Source: JAEZHK01 sp964575255
GTDB taxonomy: Bacteria > Bacillota > Clostridia > Christensenellales > Aristaeellaceae
NCBI GenBank assembly: GCA_964575255.1
Contig: CAZNPZ010000047.1
Location: 1-22,363, forward strand
Length of the DNA: 22,363 nt
Direction of reading: 5' to 3'
Shown: piece by piece, positions 7,661 through 15,391 of the stretch
Numbering within the stretch: the first letter of the stretch is position 1
Layout of the letters: the number at the start of each line of letters is the position of its first letter
The notes under the pieces: model-generated
What the model saw: only the letters and a program-made list of their open reading frames with translations
The model's database searches: none
Told to the model about the DNA's origin: nothing
Program-made: the position numbers and the translations under genes

Positions 7661-8689
7661 ATGCAACAGACGAAAAAAATCAGAGTCTTGATCGTGGACG
7701 ACTCGCTGGTATTCCGGGAGATCCTCTCGCGGGGCCTTTCGGTCGATCCGCGCATCGAAGTGGTGGGCAAGGCGGCAAACCCCTTCGAGGCCAGGGATCG
7801 AATTCTTGAAACCAATCCGGATATCATCACCTGCGACATCGAAATGCCCCGGATGAACGGCATCGAGTTCGTGAGGCGACTGCTCTCGCAGTACCCGATC
7901 CCGGTCATCGTCGTCTCCAGCGTCTCCGACGCGGTGTTTGACGCGATGAACGCCGGCGCGGTGGAATTTGTGACCAAGCCGGACGACCGCTCTCCCAAGG
8001 GCGTCGAGGCGTTTGTCGGCGACCTGGTCTCCAAGATCGTGGTGGCGTCCAAAGTGAAGGTGCGCAGGCGCCCCGCAGTTCAGATCGAACCGAAGGCCGC
8101 GCCCGCACAGTTTGACACGAGCCGGATCATCGGCATCGGCGCGTCCACTGGCGGAACCGAGGCCATCTACCACGTACTAAGGTTGCTGCCTGCGAACATC
8201 CCCGGCATCGCGATCGTACAACACATCCCGCCGGTCTTTTCGGGCATGTTCGCGCAGCGGATGAACGCGCAGACGGCGCTCAGGGTCAAGGAGGCCGAAA
8301 ACGGGGACTTTCTGGAGCCCGGCGTCGCGCTGATCGCACCCGGCGACAAGCATATGCAACTGCGCAAGATCGGCGACCGCTACAAAGCGGAAGTATTCGA
8401 AGGCGAGCGGGTCAACGGCCACTGCCCGTCGGTGGACGTGCTGTTTGACTCGATGGCCAAGCACTGCGGAGACCGCGCGCTGGGCGTGCTGCTCACCGGC
8501 ATGGGCAGCGATGGCGCGAAAGGGCTTCTCAATATGCGCAAAAGCGGCGCGTCCACGATCGGGCAGGACGAGAAGAGCTGCGTCGTCTACGGCATGCCCA
8601 AGATCGCCTATGAACTGGGCGGCGTGGAGAAGCAGATGAGCCTGGACGCCATCGCGGGCGAGATCATACAACAGCTTTCACGGCGTTAG
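7661..8689 (+). CDS. cheB: Receptor methylesterase/deamidase CheB
   Basis: A 342-residue two-domain enzyme that removes receptor methyl groups when phosphorylated by CheA. The receiver domain (about 7-120) shows D13-D14 and phosphoacceptor D59 (ITCDIEMPRMNG). A basic linker leads to the esterase domain (about 152-340) with the catalytic triad visible: S162 in GIGASTGG, H188 in VQHIPP and D284 in LLTGMGSDGAKG. ATG 7661 is chosen because GGGAG lies 6 bases before it; GTG 7628 in frame would add 11 residues without a ribosome site. It is the last gene of the operon and is followed by a terminator. No cheD is seen nearby. Confidence 0.96.
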   Translation: MQQTKKIRVLIVDDSLVFREILSRGLSVDPRIEVVGKAANPFEARDRILETNPDIITCDIEMPRMNGIEFVRRLLSQYPIPVIVVSSVSDAVFDAMNAGAVEFVTKPDDRSPKGVEAFVGDLVSKIVVASKVKVRRRPAVQIEPKAAPAQFDTSRIIGIGASTGGTEAIYHVLRLLPANIPGIAIVQHIPPVFSGMFAQRMNAQTALRVKEAENGDFLEPGVALIAPGDKHMQLRKIGDRYKAEVFEGERVNGHCPSVDVLFDSMAKHCGDRALGVLLTGMGSDGAKGLLNMRKSGASTIGQDEKSCVVYGMPKIAYELGGVEKQMSLDAIAGEIIQQLSRR

Positions 8690-8708
8690 CGTAGCGGAAC
8701 ACAGAAGG

Positions 8709-8735
8709 ACCGCAGTCATCTGGCTGCGGTTTTTC
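8709..8735 (+). terminator. Rho-independent terminator of the chemotaxis operon
   Basis: ACCGCAG (8709-8715) and CTGCGGT (8724-8730) form a 7-bp stem with an 8-base loop, followed by a run of five T (8730-8734). It lies 20 bases after the cheB stop. Confidence 0.85.
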
Positions 8736-8738
8736 TGC

Positions 8739-9318
8739 ATCGGAAGAAATCTGCTAAAGCATCTTTCTTCCGATTATGGAACGGTGCCGGTTCCCTGAAA
8801 CGCCTGCGGGCGTTTCCGAGCGGGAACCGGTTCGGGATTGCCATCCGCGTCGGCCGGGCAAGCTCGGCATTGGGCGGATGGCCAATTCCGCCGTGCATGC
8901 CGCCGGAATTGAGTAATGTGGAAAGGGCTCACGCCCTCTCCACTCTCCCAAAATGGCAACGTCTCCAGTCTTCGTTCCTCTCATAGGGTGCAGGGGTCGA
9001 AACCCCTGCTTTCGCGGGAGGACGCGCAAGCGGCCTATCCGCGGATCAAAGCTGCCGAAGAGCGGCGTGTACGGTCGTAGGCTGCTTCCGCTTTGCGCGC
9101 AAGCCTGGCCGTGAGCGCAGCGAACAAGGTTTGCGCCGTCTCTAACGCAATGAAAAGTGCGAAGCAGATTTATATTGCCGGCGAAGCCGAAGAGCGTGTA
9201 CGGTCGTACGCTGCATCCGCTTTGCGCGCAGACCCGACCGCAAGCCGAAGGCTTGAAGGGTCTGCGCCGTTCCCAAAGCAAGCGAAAGCCGCGCAGCGGA
9301 TTTCGCTTGCCCGGCGCA
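8739..9318. repeat. Gene-free cluster of inverted and direct repeats
   Basis: This stretch has no ORF with recognisable protein similarity on either strand. It is filled with hairpins: 11-bp perfect stem 8739-8749/8764-8774; nested stems 8787-8795/8822-8830 and 8797-8804/8809-8816; 8840-8848/8874-8882; 8883-8890/8904-8911; 8918-8928/8933-8943 with one mismatch; 8990-8996/9003-9009; 9097-9106/9127-9136; 9226-9235/9258-9267; and 9278-9287/9301-9310. Such density suggests REP/BIME-like or MITE-derived repeats or a structured RNA. Short ORFs crossing it appear to be artefacts of the repeats. Confidence 0.7.
9054..9318. repeat. Two ~132-base direct repeats with covarying hairpins
   Basis: Copy 1 begins at 9054 and copy 2 at 9186, both with GCCGAAGAGC, then a shared GTGTACGGTCGTA block, then TCCGCTTTGCGCGCA. 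Each copy then forms a 10-bp hairpin, but with different bases: GCGCAAGCCT/AGGTTTGCGC in copy 1 and GCGCAGACCC/GGGTCTGCGC in copy 2. Copy 2 has an extra inner stem (9241-9246/9250-9255). A partial third start (GGCGCAGCCGGAAAGCG, from 9313) runs into the strong hairpin at 9328. Confidence 0.65.
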
Positions 9319-9327
9319 GCCGGAAAG

Positions 9328-9367
9328 CGCACAAAGCCCGCAGTCAGAGAACTGCGGGCTTTGTGCG
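9328..9367. terminator. Perfect 17-bp hairpin, possible bidirectional terminator
   Basis: Bases 9328-9344 pair perfectly with 9351-9367 around a 6-base loop. AAAGCCCGCAG and CTGCGGGCTTT in the arms give short T runs on either strand. It lies between convergent units: the chemotaxis genes from the left and motB from the right. The T runs are only three long, so efficiency is uncertain. Confidence 0.6.
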
Positions 9368-9391
9368 ACGATGGATTCCCCCGCTCCCGAA

Positions 9392-9484
9392 CTACCGCCG
9401 ACGCGGAGCCTGCCGCTTGTTCGGGATGCGCTCCGGGTAATCACAAAGCGCTTCGTTGTAGCGGTCAACGGTGGAGGCTTCCAT
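9392..9484 (-). CDS. Possible 30-codon ORF downstream of motB
   Basis: An ATG 8 bases after the motB stop opens a 30-residue ORF beginning MEASTVDRYNEALCDYPERI and ending in a Pro/Arg-rich tail with RRR. It is hydrophilic, with a basic end. I recognise no family. The frame stays open upstream through the motB end, so it could also be a chance extension. There is no strong ribosome site before the ATG. It would be the last gene of the motor operon, just before the strong hairpin at 9328-9367. Confidence 0.25.
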   Translation of the reverse strand: MEASTVDRYNEALCDYPERIPNKRQAPRRR

Positions 9485-9492
9485 GTTGGTCT

Positions 9493-10494
9493 CTATGCTG
9501 CCACGGATGCATCCGGAGGAGCCTTTTGGACGCTTTCTTGCCCCTCAGCGACATGTTCCGCCTTGGTCAGACGGATCTCGACCCGTCGGTTCTTCGCCCA
9601 GTCCTCCTCTTTGTTGCCCTTGACCAGCAACTGGTTACAGGAGTAACCGGTCACCGACAGCTTCTCCTGTGGCATGTCGCATTGCTTCACCAGGTATTCA
9701 AGCACCGTCAGCGCTCGGTTGGTGGAGAGTTCCCATGAAAACAGGTTTTCCTTGGAGGGCAGATCGTTGGGGATCCTCGCCGTATGCCCGCTGATGTCGA
9801 TGTCGCTGATCAGGTCGTAAGAATCCATGATGACCGCGCTGATGTTGGTAAGCACCGGTGCCGCGCCTTCTTTCATCACCGCCTGATCTGGCAAGAACAG
9901 TACGCCTTCCCTGAAACGCAGGTAGATAAAGTCGCCAACCTTTTCGACGGTGATCTGCTCGTCGTACCCATACTGCTTCAGTAAATTCGAAATTCGGCTG
10001 ACCAGTTCGTCGTACTCTTCGTCTCCCTCATCCTCTGGGCTCTCTCCTTTGGACTCCTTGCCCGGAACGGGTGTAGCGGGGGGCAATTCTCCGGGTTCGG
10101 GTGAGGCGTCAGGCGAGGGCGATGGTTTGGATGAAACCTCCGCCGAAGGCGTAGATGTGTGTATCGCGCCAAATTCAAGTCTCTTATCCGGCTTTGGGCT
10201 CCCCGACGCGACCCCGGCTGGGAACGGCGAAGGGCTTACCAGCAACTGGTCGATCTGTTCCTTGGTGATGTCCTCAATCGAGAAATCGCCCGTGCCGGTC
10301 ACTTCAACGGTCTTGGTGGTCTTTCCGAATGTATTGGAAAAACTGACGACCAGTTTCTCATACTTGGAAAGATCGATGACGCTGATCGCGTACATCATAA
10401 TAAACATGACCAAGAGGTTATTCATCAGATCCGCATAGGTGGTCAACCAACGGTTGCCGTCGATCTTTACTTCCGGAACCGATCTTTTCGCCAT
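9493..10494 (-). CDS. motB: Flagellar stator protein MotB
   Basis: A 333-residue ion-channel and peptidoglycan-anchor subunit of the flagellar stator. One TM helix (about 22-41) contains the ion-binding aspartate D22 in the hallmark WLTTYADLMNNLLVMF. A Pro/Ser/Glu-rich linker of about 75 residues (86-162) precedes the OmpA/MotB peptidoglycan-binding domain (about 165-312: ISGHTAR, ELSTNRALTVLEYL, KNRRVEIRL). A C-terminal tail of about 20 residues follows. ATG 10494 with AAAGG 10 bases upstream is preferred over GTG 10536. It follows motA in the same operon. The ion (H+ or Na+) cannot be assigned with confidence from sequence alone. Confidence 0.93.
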   Translation of the reverse strand: MAKRSVPEVKIDGNRWLTTYADLMNNLLVMFIMMYAISVIDLSKYEKLVVSFSNTFGKTTKTVEVTGTGDFSIEDITKEQIDQLLVSPSPFPAGVASGSPKPDKRLEFGAIHTSTPSAEVSSKPSPSPDASPEPGELPPATPVPGKESKGESPEDEGDEEYDELVSRISNLLKQYGYDEQITVEKVGDFIYLRFREGVLFLPDQAVMKEGAAPVLTNISAVIMDSYDLISDIDISGHTARIPNDLPSKENLFSWELSTNRALTVLEYLVKQCDMPQEKLSVTGYSCNQLLVKGNKEEDWAKNRRVEIRLTKAEHVAEGQESVQKAPPDASVAA

Positions 10495-10534
10495 TCTCAG
10501 CCGACCTTTCAGACAGGGACTACCGGGGTCAGAC

Positions 10535-10548
10535 ACCGCTTAAGCGGT
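10535..10548. repeat. Perfect 14-bp palindrome between motA and motB
   Basis: ACCGCTTAAGCGGT is its own reverse complement and lies in the 69-base gap between motA and motB. With no loop bases it is better read as a possible protein-binding site or a short hairpin with an open AT centre. Its function is unknown. Confidence 0.5.
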
Positions 10549-10563
10549 TGCCTGCACAGGGTA

Positions 10564-11400
10564 TCAGGCCGCCTTGCTCTTATTGCCTTTTATGTCTCGC
10601 ACATTGCCCGTTTTCGCCGTCTTCTGCTGCTTGCTGGAACTGAGGATGTAGTAGGAGGAGAGTTGCTCCTGCAGCAGCCGAGGGTTGATGCCGTTGCGGA
10701 TGGCGCAGACAGCCTGGATGATCATTTCCTTTTCCATCCGGTAATTGGACATGCGGTTTCGCAGCTTGGATGAGCACGGAACAAAGAGAAGGTTTGCCAA
10801 CAGAACGCCATACAGCGTCGTGATGAACGCGACGCCGATGGCCTTGGTCAACTCGTCGGGGTTACTCATGCCCGCGCCCAGCATCATGATCAAGCCGACG
10901 ATCGTGCCGACCATGCCGAACGTTGGCGCGTAGCCACCCAGAGAGTCGAACATCGAGATGGCAACGGTTCTGTCTGTCTCATAGATGTAGATGTCGTTTT
11001 GCAGGATCTCGCTGATTTTTTCCGAATCCGTACCATCGACGACCATCAGAATGCCGCGCTTTAAGAATGGATCGGTCGGCTTCTTCGGGTCTTCGTTGTT
11101 GATCTCTTTTTCAAGGCTCAGAAGGCCGCCCTGCCGCGCCTTGGTCGCAAGCAGCACCAGGTAATCGATGGTGCCCTCGATCGTAGACTTGGGTAGAATA
11201 ATAACTTCCATAAAAAGCTTGGGCAGTCGGAGGACGGTACCCAATCCATATGACATGAAGAGACCACCGATCGATCCGCCCAGTACGATGATGATCGCAC
11301 TGAGCATCATCAGCGCCCCGATGTCGCCGCCGTCCATCGTATAGCCAAGGTAGAGGGAACCAAAACCAATTATCAAGCCTAAAATTGTGGATATATCCAT
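10564..11400 (-). CDS. motA: Flagellar stator protein MotA
   Basis: A 278-residue membrane protein of the MotA/TolQ/ExbB family that surrounds the MotB dimer and drives rotor torque. Two N-terminal TM helices (about 4-22 and 28-50), a cytoplasmic loop with the conserved ATKARQGGLLSLE block (about 85-97), and two C-terminal TM helices (about 147-170 and 180-202) with the TM3 motif PTFGMVGTIVGLIMML. A basic cytoplasmic tail of about 75 residues follows. A GGGGG-rich site precedes ATG 11400. It lies downstream of fliD-fliS and upstream of motB. Confidence 0.94.
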   Translation of the reverse strand: MDISTILGLIIGFGSLYLGYTMDGGDIGALMMLSAIIIVLGGSIGGLFMSYGLGTVLRLPKLFMEVIILPKSTIEGTIDYLVLLATKARQGGLLSLEKEINNEDPKKPTDPFLKRGILMVVDGTDSEKISEILQNDIYIYETDRTVAISMFDSLGGYAPTFGMVGTIVGLIMMLGAGMSNPDELTKAIGVAFITTLYGVLLANLLFVPCSSKLRNRMSNYRMEKEMIIQAVCAIRNGINPRLLQEQLSSYYILSSSKQQKTAKTGNVRDIKGNKSKAA

Positions 11401-11430
11401 CGACTAACCCCCGGATTCTGCGATGAAACG

Positions 11431-11922
11431 CTATTTTAGCCGGTAGTTGATATGCATGCCCGCCGTGGCGCCATGCGCCGCGTACCGCTTGTTGATCTTC
11501 CGGTTCATGCGGATTCGGTTGAGCTGTTCGCGGATCTCCGAGCTGACGGCACGCGCACGCGCGTCCATCCTGGCGTTGAGGGTAACGCAGTTTTTGAGCA
11601 GTTTCTTCATGTTCAAGGTGTCGTAGGCGAGCGACGCCAACCATTCGGGGACGGTGACGTTCTCCCCGTCAGAGGCGAACAGCGCGCGGACGGTGGCCGC
11701 GCTGGCGTTGCCAAGCTGCGCGACATGCGCGTCAATCGCGGCGGAAAGTTCGTCGATTGACTTGGTCATCGCGCTCGACGCGTCGACGTTGGCCACGAAC
11801 CCGTCGATGTCCCCTCCGTCCAGGCATTGGAGCGCACAGGCCGAAAGCGCGTTGAACTGCTTGACCATGTTCAGCCGCTGGCGGGACATCGTTTCAATTT
11901 TCTGAAGGATGTCACTTTGCAT
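11431..11922 (-). CDS. FliT/FlgN-like flagellar export chaperone candidate
   Basis: A 163-residue, Ala/Asn-rich, mostly helical protein beginning MQSDILQKIETMSRQRLNMVKQFNALSA. It has no signal peptide or TM segment. Its size, helical character and position directly after fliD-fliS suggest a small export chaperone for FliD or hook-associated proteins, of the FliT or FlgN type, but I cannot see a decisive motif. The C-terminus is unusually basic (RIRMNRKINKRYAAHG). AAGGTGA, overlapping the fliS stop, is its ribosome site, so translation is coupled to fliS. Confidence 0.6.
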   Translation of the reverse strand: MQSDILQKIETMSRQRLNMVKQFNALSACALQCLDGGDIDGFVANVDASSAMTKSIDELSAAIDAHVAQLGNASAATVRALFASDGENVTVPEWLASLAYDTLNMKKLLKNCVTLNARMDARARAVSSEIREQLNRIRMNRKINKRYAAHGATAGMHINYRLK

Positions 11923-11928
11923 TTCGCT

Positions 11929-12318
11929 TCACCTTGCCGCTCTCTCCAGGCGGGTCTTGAGATCCGCCTTTCTCCATGTCTCCTCAAACTCGCGCGTCAT
12001 CCGAAGCACGCGCCGGAGGATGTCCGCATCCTTCTTGATGTTCGCGGTGGTCAGTTCGTCAATCAGGAACTGATACAGCGCGTACAGGTTATTCGAGATC
12101 TCATAGCGCATGTTCAGGTTGTCGGACAGGAAATGGTAAATATTCTGCACGCGGATGATGGCGTTGTGCGCGCCCTGGATATCCTTGGCCTCGACAGCTT
12201 GAATCGCCTTGTTGAGTTTGAGCGACGCGTGTTCAAACAGCATCACGATCTGCTCGCCGGGCGTTGAGGCGCTCACCGACTGGGACATGTACTTCATGTA
12301 CTGGTTTGCAAGGGTCAT
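11929..12318 (-). CDS. fliS: Flagellin export chaperone FliS
   Basis: A 129-residue all-helical chaperone that binds the flagellin C-terminus in the cytoplasm and delivers it for export. Hallmarks: NQYMKYMSQSVSASTPGEQIVMLFEHASLKLNKA at the N-terminus and the central DNLNMRYEISNNLYALYQFLIDEL block. ATG 12318 is preferred because AGGAG lies 10 bases upstream; TTG 12324 would leave only 4 bases. It lies 25 bases after fliD, the usual fliD-fliS order. Its client is probably the flagellin at the left edge. Confidence 0.93.
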   Translation of the reverse strand: MTLANQYMKYMSQSVSASTPGEQIVMLFEHASLKLNKAIQAVEAKDIQGAHNAIIRVQNIYHFLSDNLNMRYEISNNLYALYQFLIDELTTANIKKDADILRRVLRMTREFEETWRKADLKTRLERAAR

Positions 12319-12343
12319 CCCCAATTCACTCCTGTTCCGTCAA

Positions 12344-14272
12344 TTAGGTGCTGCTCCCGCCGAGCATGCTCGTCAGCCAACTGTTCTGCGACTGCAGCTT
12401 CGAGAGCGCCGACTCCATCGCGGTGAACCTCTCCCAGTACCGGTCTTCTTCATCCGCAAGCTTGTCTTTCATAGTGCTGATTTTATCCTCCATGCCGGCT
12501 ATTCTCTTGGCGTACTCCGAGTTGGCGTTGTAACTGCTGTTCGGGCTGCCGACCAGCGTGATCAGCGTACCCTTTTTGCCGACCGTCGCGAGGTTCTTTG
12601 AGAGGATGTCCGAGATGCGCCACAAAACGCCCGATTCGTTGAACCGTTCCGACTTCTGCTCCGCCGTCGCGTAGGCGGAGTAGCTGATGTCGCTCTTTTG
12701 CGTAAACGCGTCCAACACCTTGCCGGCATCGCCCTCCAACGCTTGCTTGAGTTTATCCTTGTCCATATGGATCTGTCCCTTTTCGTTGTAGGTTCCGGTC
12801 GTAATGCCCATTGACGACAGTGTCGAGTAGGTTCCGTCGCCGATAAGCGACGTAATGACGGAGTTCATGCTGGTCCGAAGCTCCGACACGATGGAGGCGA
12901 GCGTCGAATCTCCCCTCAGAAGACCGCTCTTCGCCTTTTCTTCCCACAGTTCGATTTCACTGTCGCTCATCTGATCCTTCTCTTCGTCGGTCAGCGGCGC
13001 GTAGTCCTTGTTCGCGTCCTCGGACAGCTTGTCGGTCAGAGTCTTGAGCAGCGCATTGTAATCGTTCACAAAATCGGTGATCTTGGTCGCGATGGCGTCG
13101 GTATCGTAGGAGAGTTTGATGTCCACGCCCTCCGCTTCGTCGCCCGCGGCCTTGCCCAGCAGGGTGATCTGCGTGCCGTCCACCGAGATGGTGTTGGTGC
13201 TGCGGGTCAGCGTGATCAGGTCGGCCTCGTCGGTGGAGCCGTTGGTGCTCAGTTTCACCACGGCGTCCGTACCGGCGGTGAACGTTCCGCCGCCGAACAG
13301 CGCGCTCATCAGACTGCCCGTCGAATCCGACACCGAGACGGCCGACTCCGCGCCGGTCGTGGTCGACGTAAGTGAGAAGGAATCCGTCAGCGAGGAATAC
13401 GCCATCTTGACGCCCGCGTCGCTGCCGTTGATGGCCTTCATGATGTCGCTCAGCGAACTGGTGGATGAAAATGAGAACGATTTGCCGTTGATCGAAAACG
13501 CCAGCGTACCGTCTTCGCCGAGCACGTCCGAACTGAGCCCGGCGCTGGAAAGCCCGGCGGTGAGGCTGAGGCGGTTGGAAGTGTAGGAGCCGAAATTCAG
13601 CACGCTGGACGGATCCTTGGCGGAATCCGGAGGCACGCTGAGCTGCAACGTGGAGTTGGAGGCGGTGAGCGTAATGTCGTTTCCGCTGAAAGCAACCGTG
13701 ATCTTTCCGGAGCCGAAGGCGGTTTTGAGTTGCGCCGTCAGTTCGTTGTAAACGTCCTGTGCGGACGAATAGGTCTTGTCCGAGAATGTGATCGACTTCT
13801 TGACGCCGTTCAGCGTCACGATGATGCTCTTGCCCGCGAGATCCGCGAGGTTTTCCGTATCCACCGAGATCGTCGGCGTGCCGCTGACGCCCGTATCGCC
13901 GCTGAGTTTCGCGGCGGAGGCCAGGCTCATGATGTCGGCAACGTAGATCGACCCGCTGGAGGAATCCGAGGTAGCGGCAACGGACACGTACGGCGAACTG
14001 TAGCTGGCGCTCAGTTTGGCCAGCGAAGAACCCAGAATTGTCGTATTGCTGCTGGTCGAAGAAGTGCCGAAGTACTTGGTCTGAAAACTGCTCAGCTTTG
14101 TAAGGATGCTTTTGTAAGCCTCCTGCTTCCATTCCAGGCTGATTTTCTGCTTCTCTGCGGCCTGCAGCTTTGTTTTGCTGGCGGTCAGGAGCCCATTGAC
14201 GATGCTCTCCGTGTCCATGCCGGACGAAAGACCGGAGAGCCTCATCGTCGATGTGTTGATGGAGCTTGCCAT
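12344..14272 (-). CDS. fliD: Flagellar filament cap protein FliD (HAP2)
   Basis: A 642-residue secreted protein that caps the filament and helps flagellin subunits fold into place. The N-terminal FliD signature is clear (MRLSGLSSGMDTESIVNGLLTASKTKLQAAEKQKISLEWKQ), with a conserved C-terminal coiled region (SEYAKRIAGMEDKISTMKDKLADEEDRYWERFTAMESALSKLQSQ). The centre (about 90-440) is Ser/Thr/Gly-rich, as expected for the exposed variable domains. No signal peptide, in keeping with type III export. A strong AGGAGGG site precedes ATG 14272. It is the first gene of the leftward motility operon. Confidence 0.95.
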   Translation of the reverse strand: MASSINTSTMRLSGLSSGMDTESIVNGLLTASKTKLQAAEKQKISLEWKQEAYKSILTKLSSFQTKYFGTSSTSSNTTILGSSLAKLSASYSSPYVSVAATSDSSSGSIYVADIMSLASAAKLSGDTGVSGTPTISVDTENLADLAGKSIIVTLNGVKKSITFSDKTYSSAQDVYNELTAQLKTAFGSGKITVAFSGNDITLTASNSTLQLSVPPDSAKDPSSVLNFGSYTSNRLSLTAGLSSAGLSSDVLGEDGTLAFSINGKSFSFSSTSSLSDIMKAINGSDAGVKMAYSSLTDSFSLTSTTTGAESAVSVSDSTGSLMSALFGGGTFTAGTDAVVKLSTNGSTDEADLITLTRSTNTISVDGTQITLLGKAAGDEAEGVDIKLSYDTDAIATKITDFVNDYNALLKTLTDKLSEDANKDYAPLTDEEKDQMSDSEIELWEEKAKSGLLRGDSTLASIVSELRTSMNSVITSLIGDGTYSTLSSMGITTGTYNEKGQIHMDKDKLKQALEGDAGKVLDAFTQKSDISYSAYATAEQKSERFNESGVLWRISDILSKNLATVGKKGTLITLVGSPNSSYNANSEYAKRIAGMEDKISTMKDKLADEEDRYWERFTAMESALSKLQSQNSWLTSMLGGSST

Positions 14273-14325
14273 AGTGTCCCTCCTACGAGCCGCGCTCTGA
14301 CGCTCTTCTTACTCGTACACCTGAT

Positions 14326-14352
14326 ATATCGAACGTTGTGGATAAAATTATA
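14326..14352 (-). promoter_or_regulatory. Candidate promoter for fliD (sigma-28-like, overlapping a sigma-A -10)
   Basis: On the - strand TATA (14352-14349), 15 bases, then TTCGATAT (14333-14326) resembles the flagellar sigma-28/SigD pattern TAAA-N15-GCCGATAT (3 of 4 and 6 of 8 matches). A TATAAT box (14352-14347) also lies here but without a good -35. This is an inference from similarity; late flagellar genes such as fliD are usually sigma-28 dependent. Confidence 0.4.
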
Positions 14353-14450
14353 ATACCTGGCGAAAATTTACATCCGCGCCGAAATTCCATTACGCGCGCC
14401 ACGGCCAACGTCTGTGTTGTGTAACTCTATCCCTCGTCTGATTTCTTTAC

Positions 14451-14480
14451 TTGTAAAAGCCCATTGGAAATTGTTACAAT
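14451..14480 (+). promoter_or_regulatory. Sigma-A-type promoter of the hemerythrin-cheX operon
   Basis: TTGTAA (14451-14456), an 18-base spacer and TACAAT (14475-14480) fit a sigma-A promoter (4 of 6 and 5 of 6 matches). Transcription would start near 14487, 25 bases before the chosen start codon. A TTG start at 14464 would lie inside this promoter. Confidence 0.6.
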
Positions 14481-14511
14481 ACACTCAAATGGCCACGAAA
14501 GGACTGTCCGC

Positions 14512-14940
14512 ATGCTTTGGAAAGAAAGGTACAGGCTTGGCGTTTCATGGATTGACGCGCAGCACATTGAGCTGTTCCGGCGGGTCGAGAAGTTCATGGC
14601 GGCGTTGCGTTCCTCCACCCCCTGGGAAGAGAAGGTACAGTACGTAAACGAGACCCTGGAGTTCATGAACGCTTACGTCGTGGAGCATTTCCGGGACGAG
14701 GAAGCCTACCAGCTTAAGATCGGATACCCCGGCTATGAGGCGCACCGGCGAAAGCATTCGGACATGGTTGAATACGTCGGGCAGATTACCGCCGAGTACC
14801 AGAAAAACGGCTGCAGCGAGCCGCTGATCCAGCAGTTCGCCGGAAAGCTGATGGCTTGGCTGATCAACCATGTCGCGTCGGAAGATCAGCGCATCGCCAC
14901 TTTCGCAATCAGAAGTGGGGCGGCACAGCATGAAGCATGA
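14512..14940 (+). CDS. Bacteriohemerythrin (di-iron, oxygen-binding family)
   Basis: A 142-residue four-helix protein with all seven di-iron ligands in place: H18 (DAQHIELF), H59 and E63 (VEHFRDEE), H78 and H82 (AHRRKH), H120 and D125 (NHVASED). Bacterial hemerythrins of this size bind O2 reversibly and serve as sensors, stores or carriers. ATG 14512 has AAAGGA 8 bases upstream; an upstream TTG at 14464 is inside the promoter. It overlaps the cheX start by 11 bases, so the two are translationally coupled. With no fused signalling domain, its likely role is oxygen handling or sensing beside chemotaxis; that role is inferred. Confidence 0.92.
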   Translation: MLWKERYRLGVSWIDAQHIELFRRVEKFMAALRSSTPWEEKVQYVNETLEFMNAYVVEHFRDEEAYQLKIGYPGYEAHRRKHSDMVEYVGQITAEYQKNGCSEPLIQQFAGKLMAWLINHVASEDQRIATFAIRSGAAQHEA

Positions 14941-15376
14941 TCTTTTTTCGCCGTTCCTGGAAGCGACGCGCAGCGTGTTCCAACTGATGCTGGACATGGC
15001 GGACGTATGTGAACGGACTGACCCGCCCTTTTCGTGCGAGGAGGAACTGGACATCGCGATCGGCGTAATCGGCGACCTTACGGGCGAGGTGCTCTACCGC
15101 TTTCCGAGAGCCACTTCGCTCAATATGGTCTCTGCCATGAGCGGCATGGAAGTGGACAGCGTGGACGAATTCGTGACCTCCGCGGTCTCGGAGGTCGCCA
15201 ACATCATCAGCGGCAACGTGATGACACTGCTGGAGGGCAATGCGCTGAAGTGCGACATCCTGCCGCCTCAGATGCGCCCGGCACCAACTGCCAACAACGC
15301 GACGGACACCGCCCGATGCATTCTGACCCCCGCCGGAGAAGTGTGCATCGACATCCGGCTGAAGCCCGCACGGTAA
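14930..15376 (+). CDS. cheX: CheX-type CheY-phosphate phosphatase
   Basis: A 148-residue protein of the CheX/CheC phosphatase family that dephosphorylates CheY-P. The conserved catalytic helix is visible as SAVSEVANIISGNVMTLLEG, with the E-x-x-N pair E88 and N91. Only one such helix is seen, as in CheX (CheC has two). ATG 14930 lies within the hemerythrin end, with GGGG 9 bases upstream. No cheC or cheD is in the window, so this may be the main signal-termination enzyme of the local system. It is followed by a hairpin at 15392. Confidence 0.88.
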   Translation: MKHDLFSPFLEATRSVFQLMLDMADVCERTDPPFSCEEELDIAIGVIGDLTGEVLYRFPRATSLNMVSAMSGMEVDSVDEFVTSAVSEVANIISGNVMTLLEGNALKCDILPPQMRPAPTANNATDTARCILTPAGEVCIDIRLKPAR

Positions 15377-15391
15377 CCTGAACAAAGATTA

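Noticed and set aside
8990..9009. Stem GCAGGGG-TCGAAA-CCCCTGC resembling a tRNA T arm
   Set aside because: The loop is six bases without the full TTCGANNC pattern, and no acceptor, D or anticodon arm can be placed around it.
9054..9318. Possible CRISPR array from the direct repeats
   Set aside because: Only two long, imperfect copies with related, not unique, intervening sequence, and no cas gene nearby.
9157..9738. 193-codon + strand frame across the hairpin cluster and the end of motB
   Set aside because: It crosses repeats and lies antisense to motB; composition follows the repeats and no family is recognisable.
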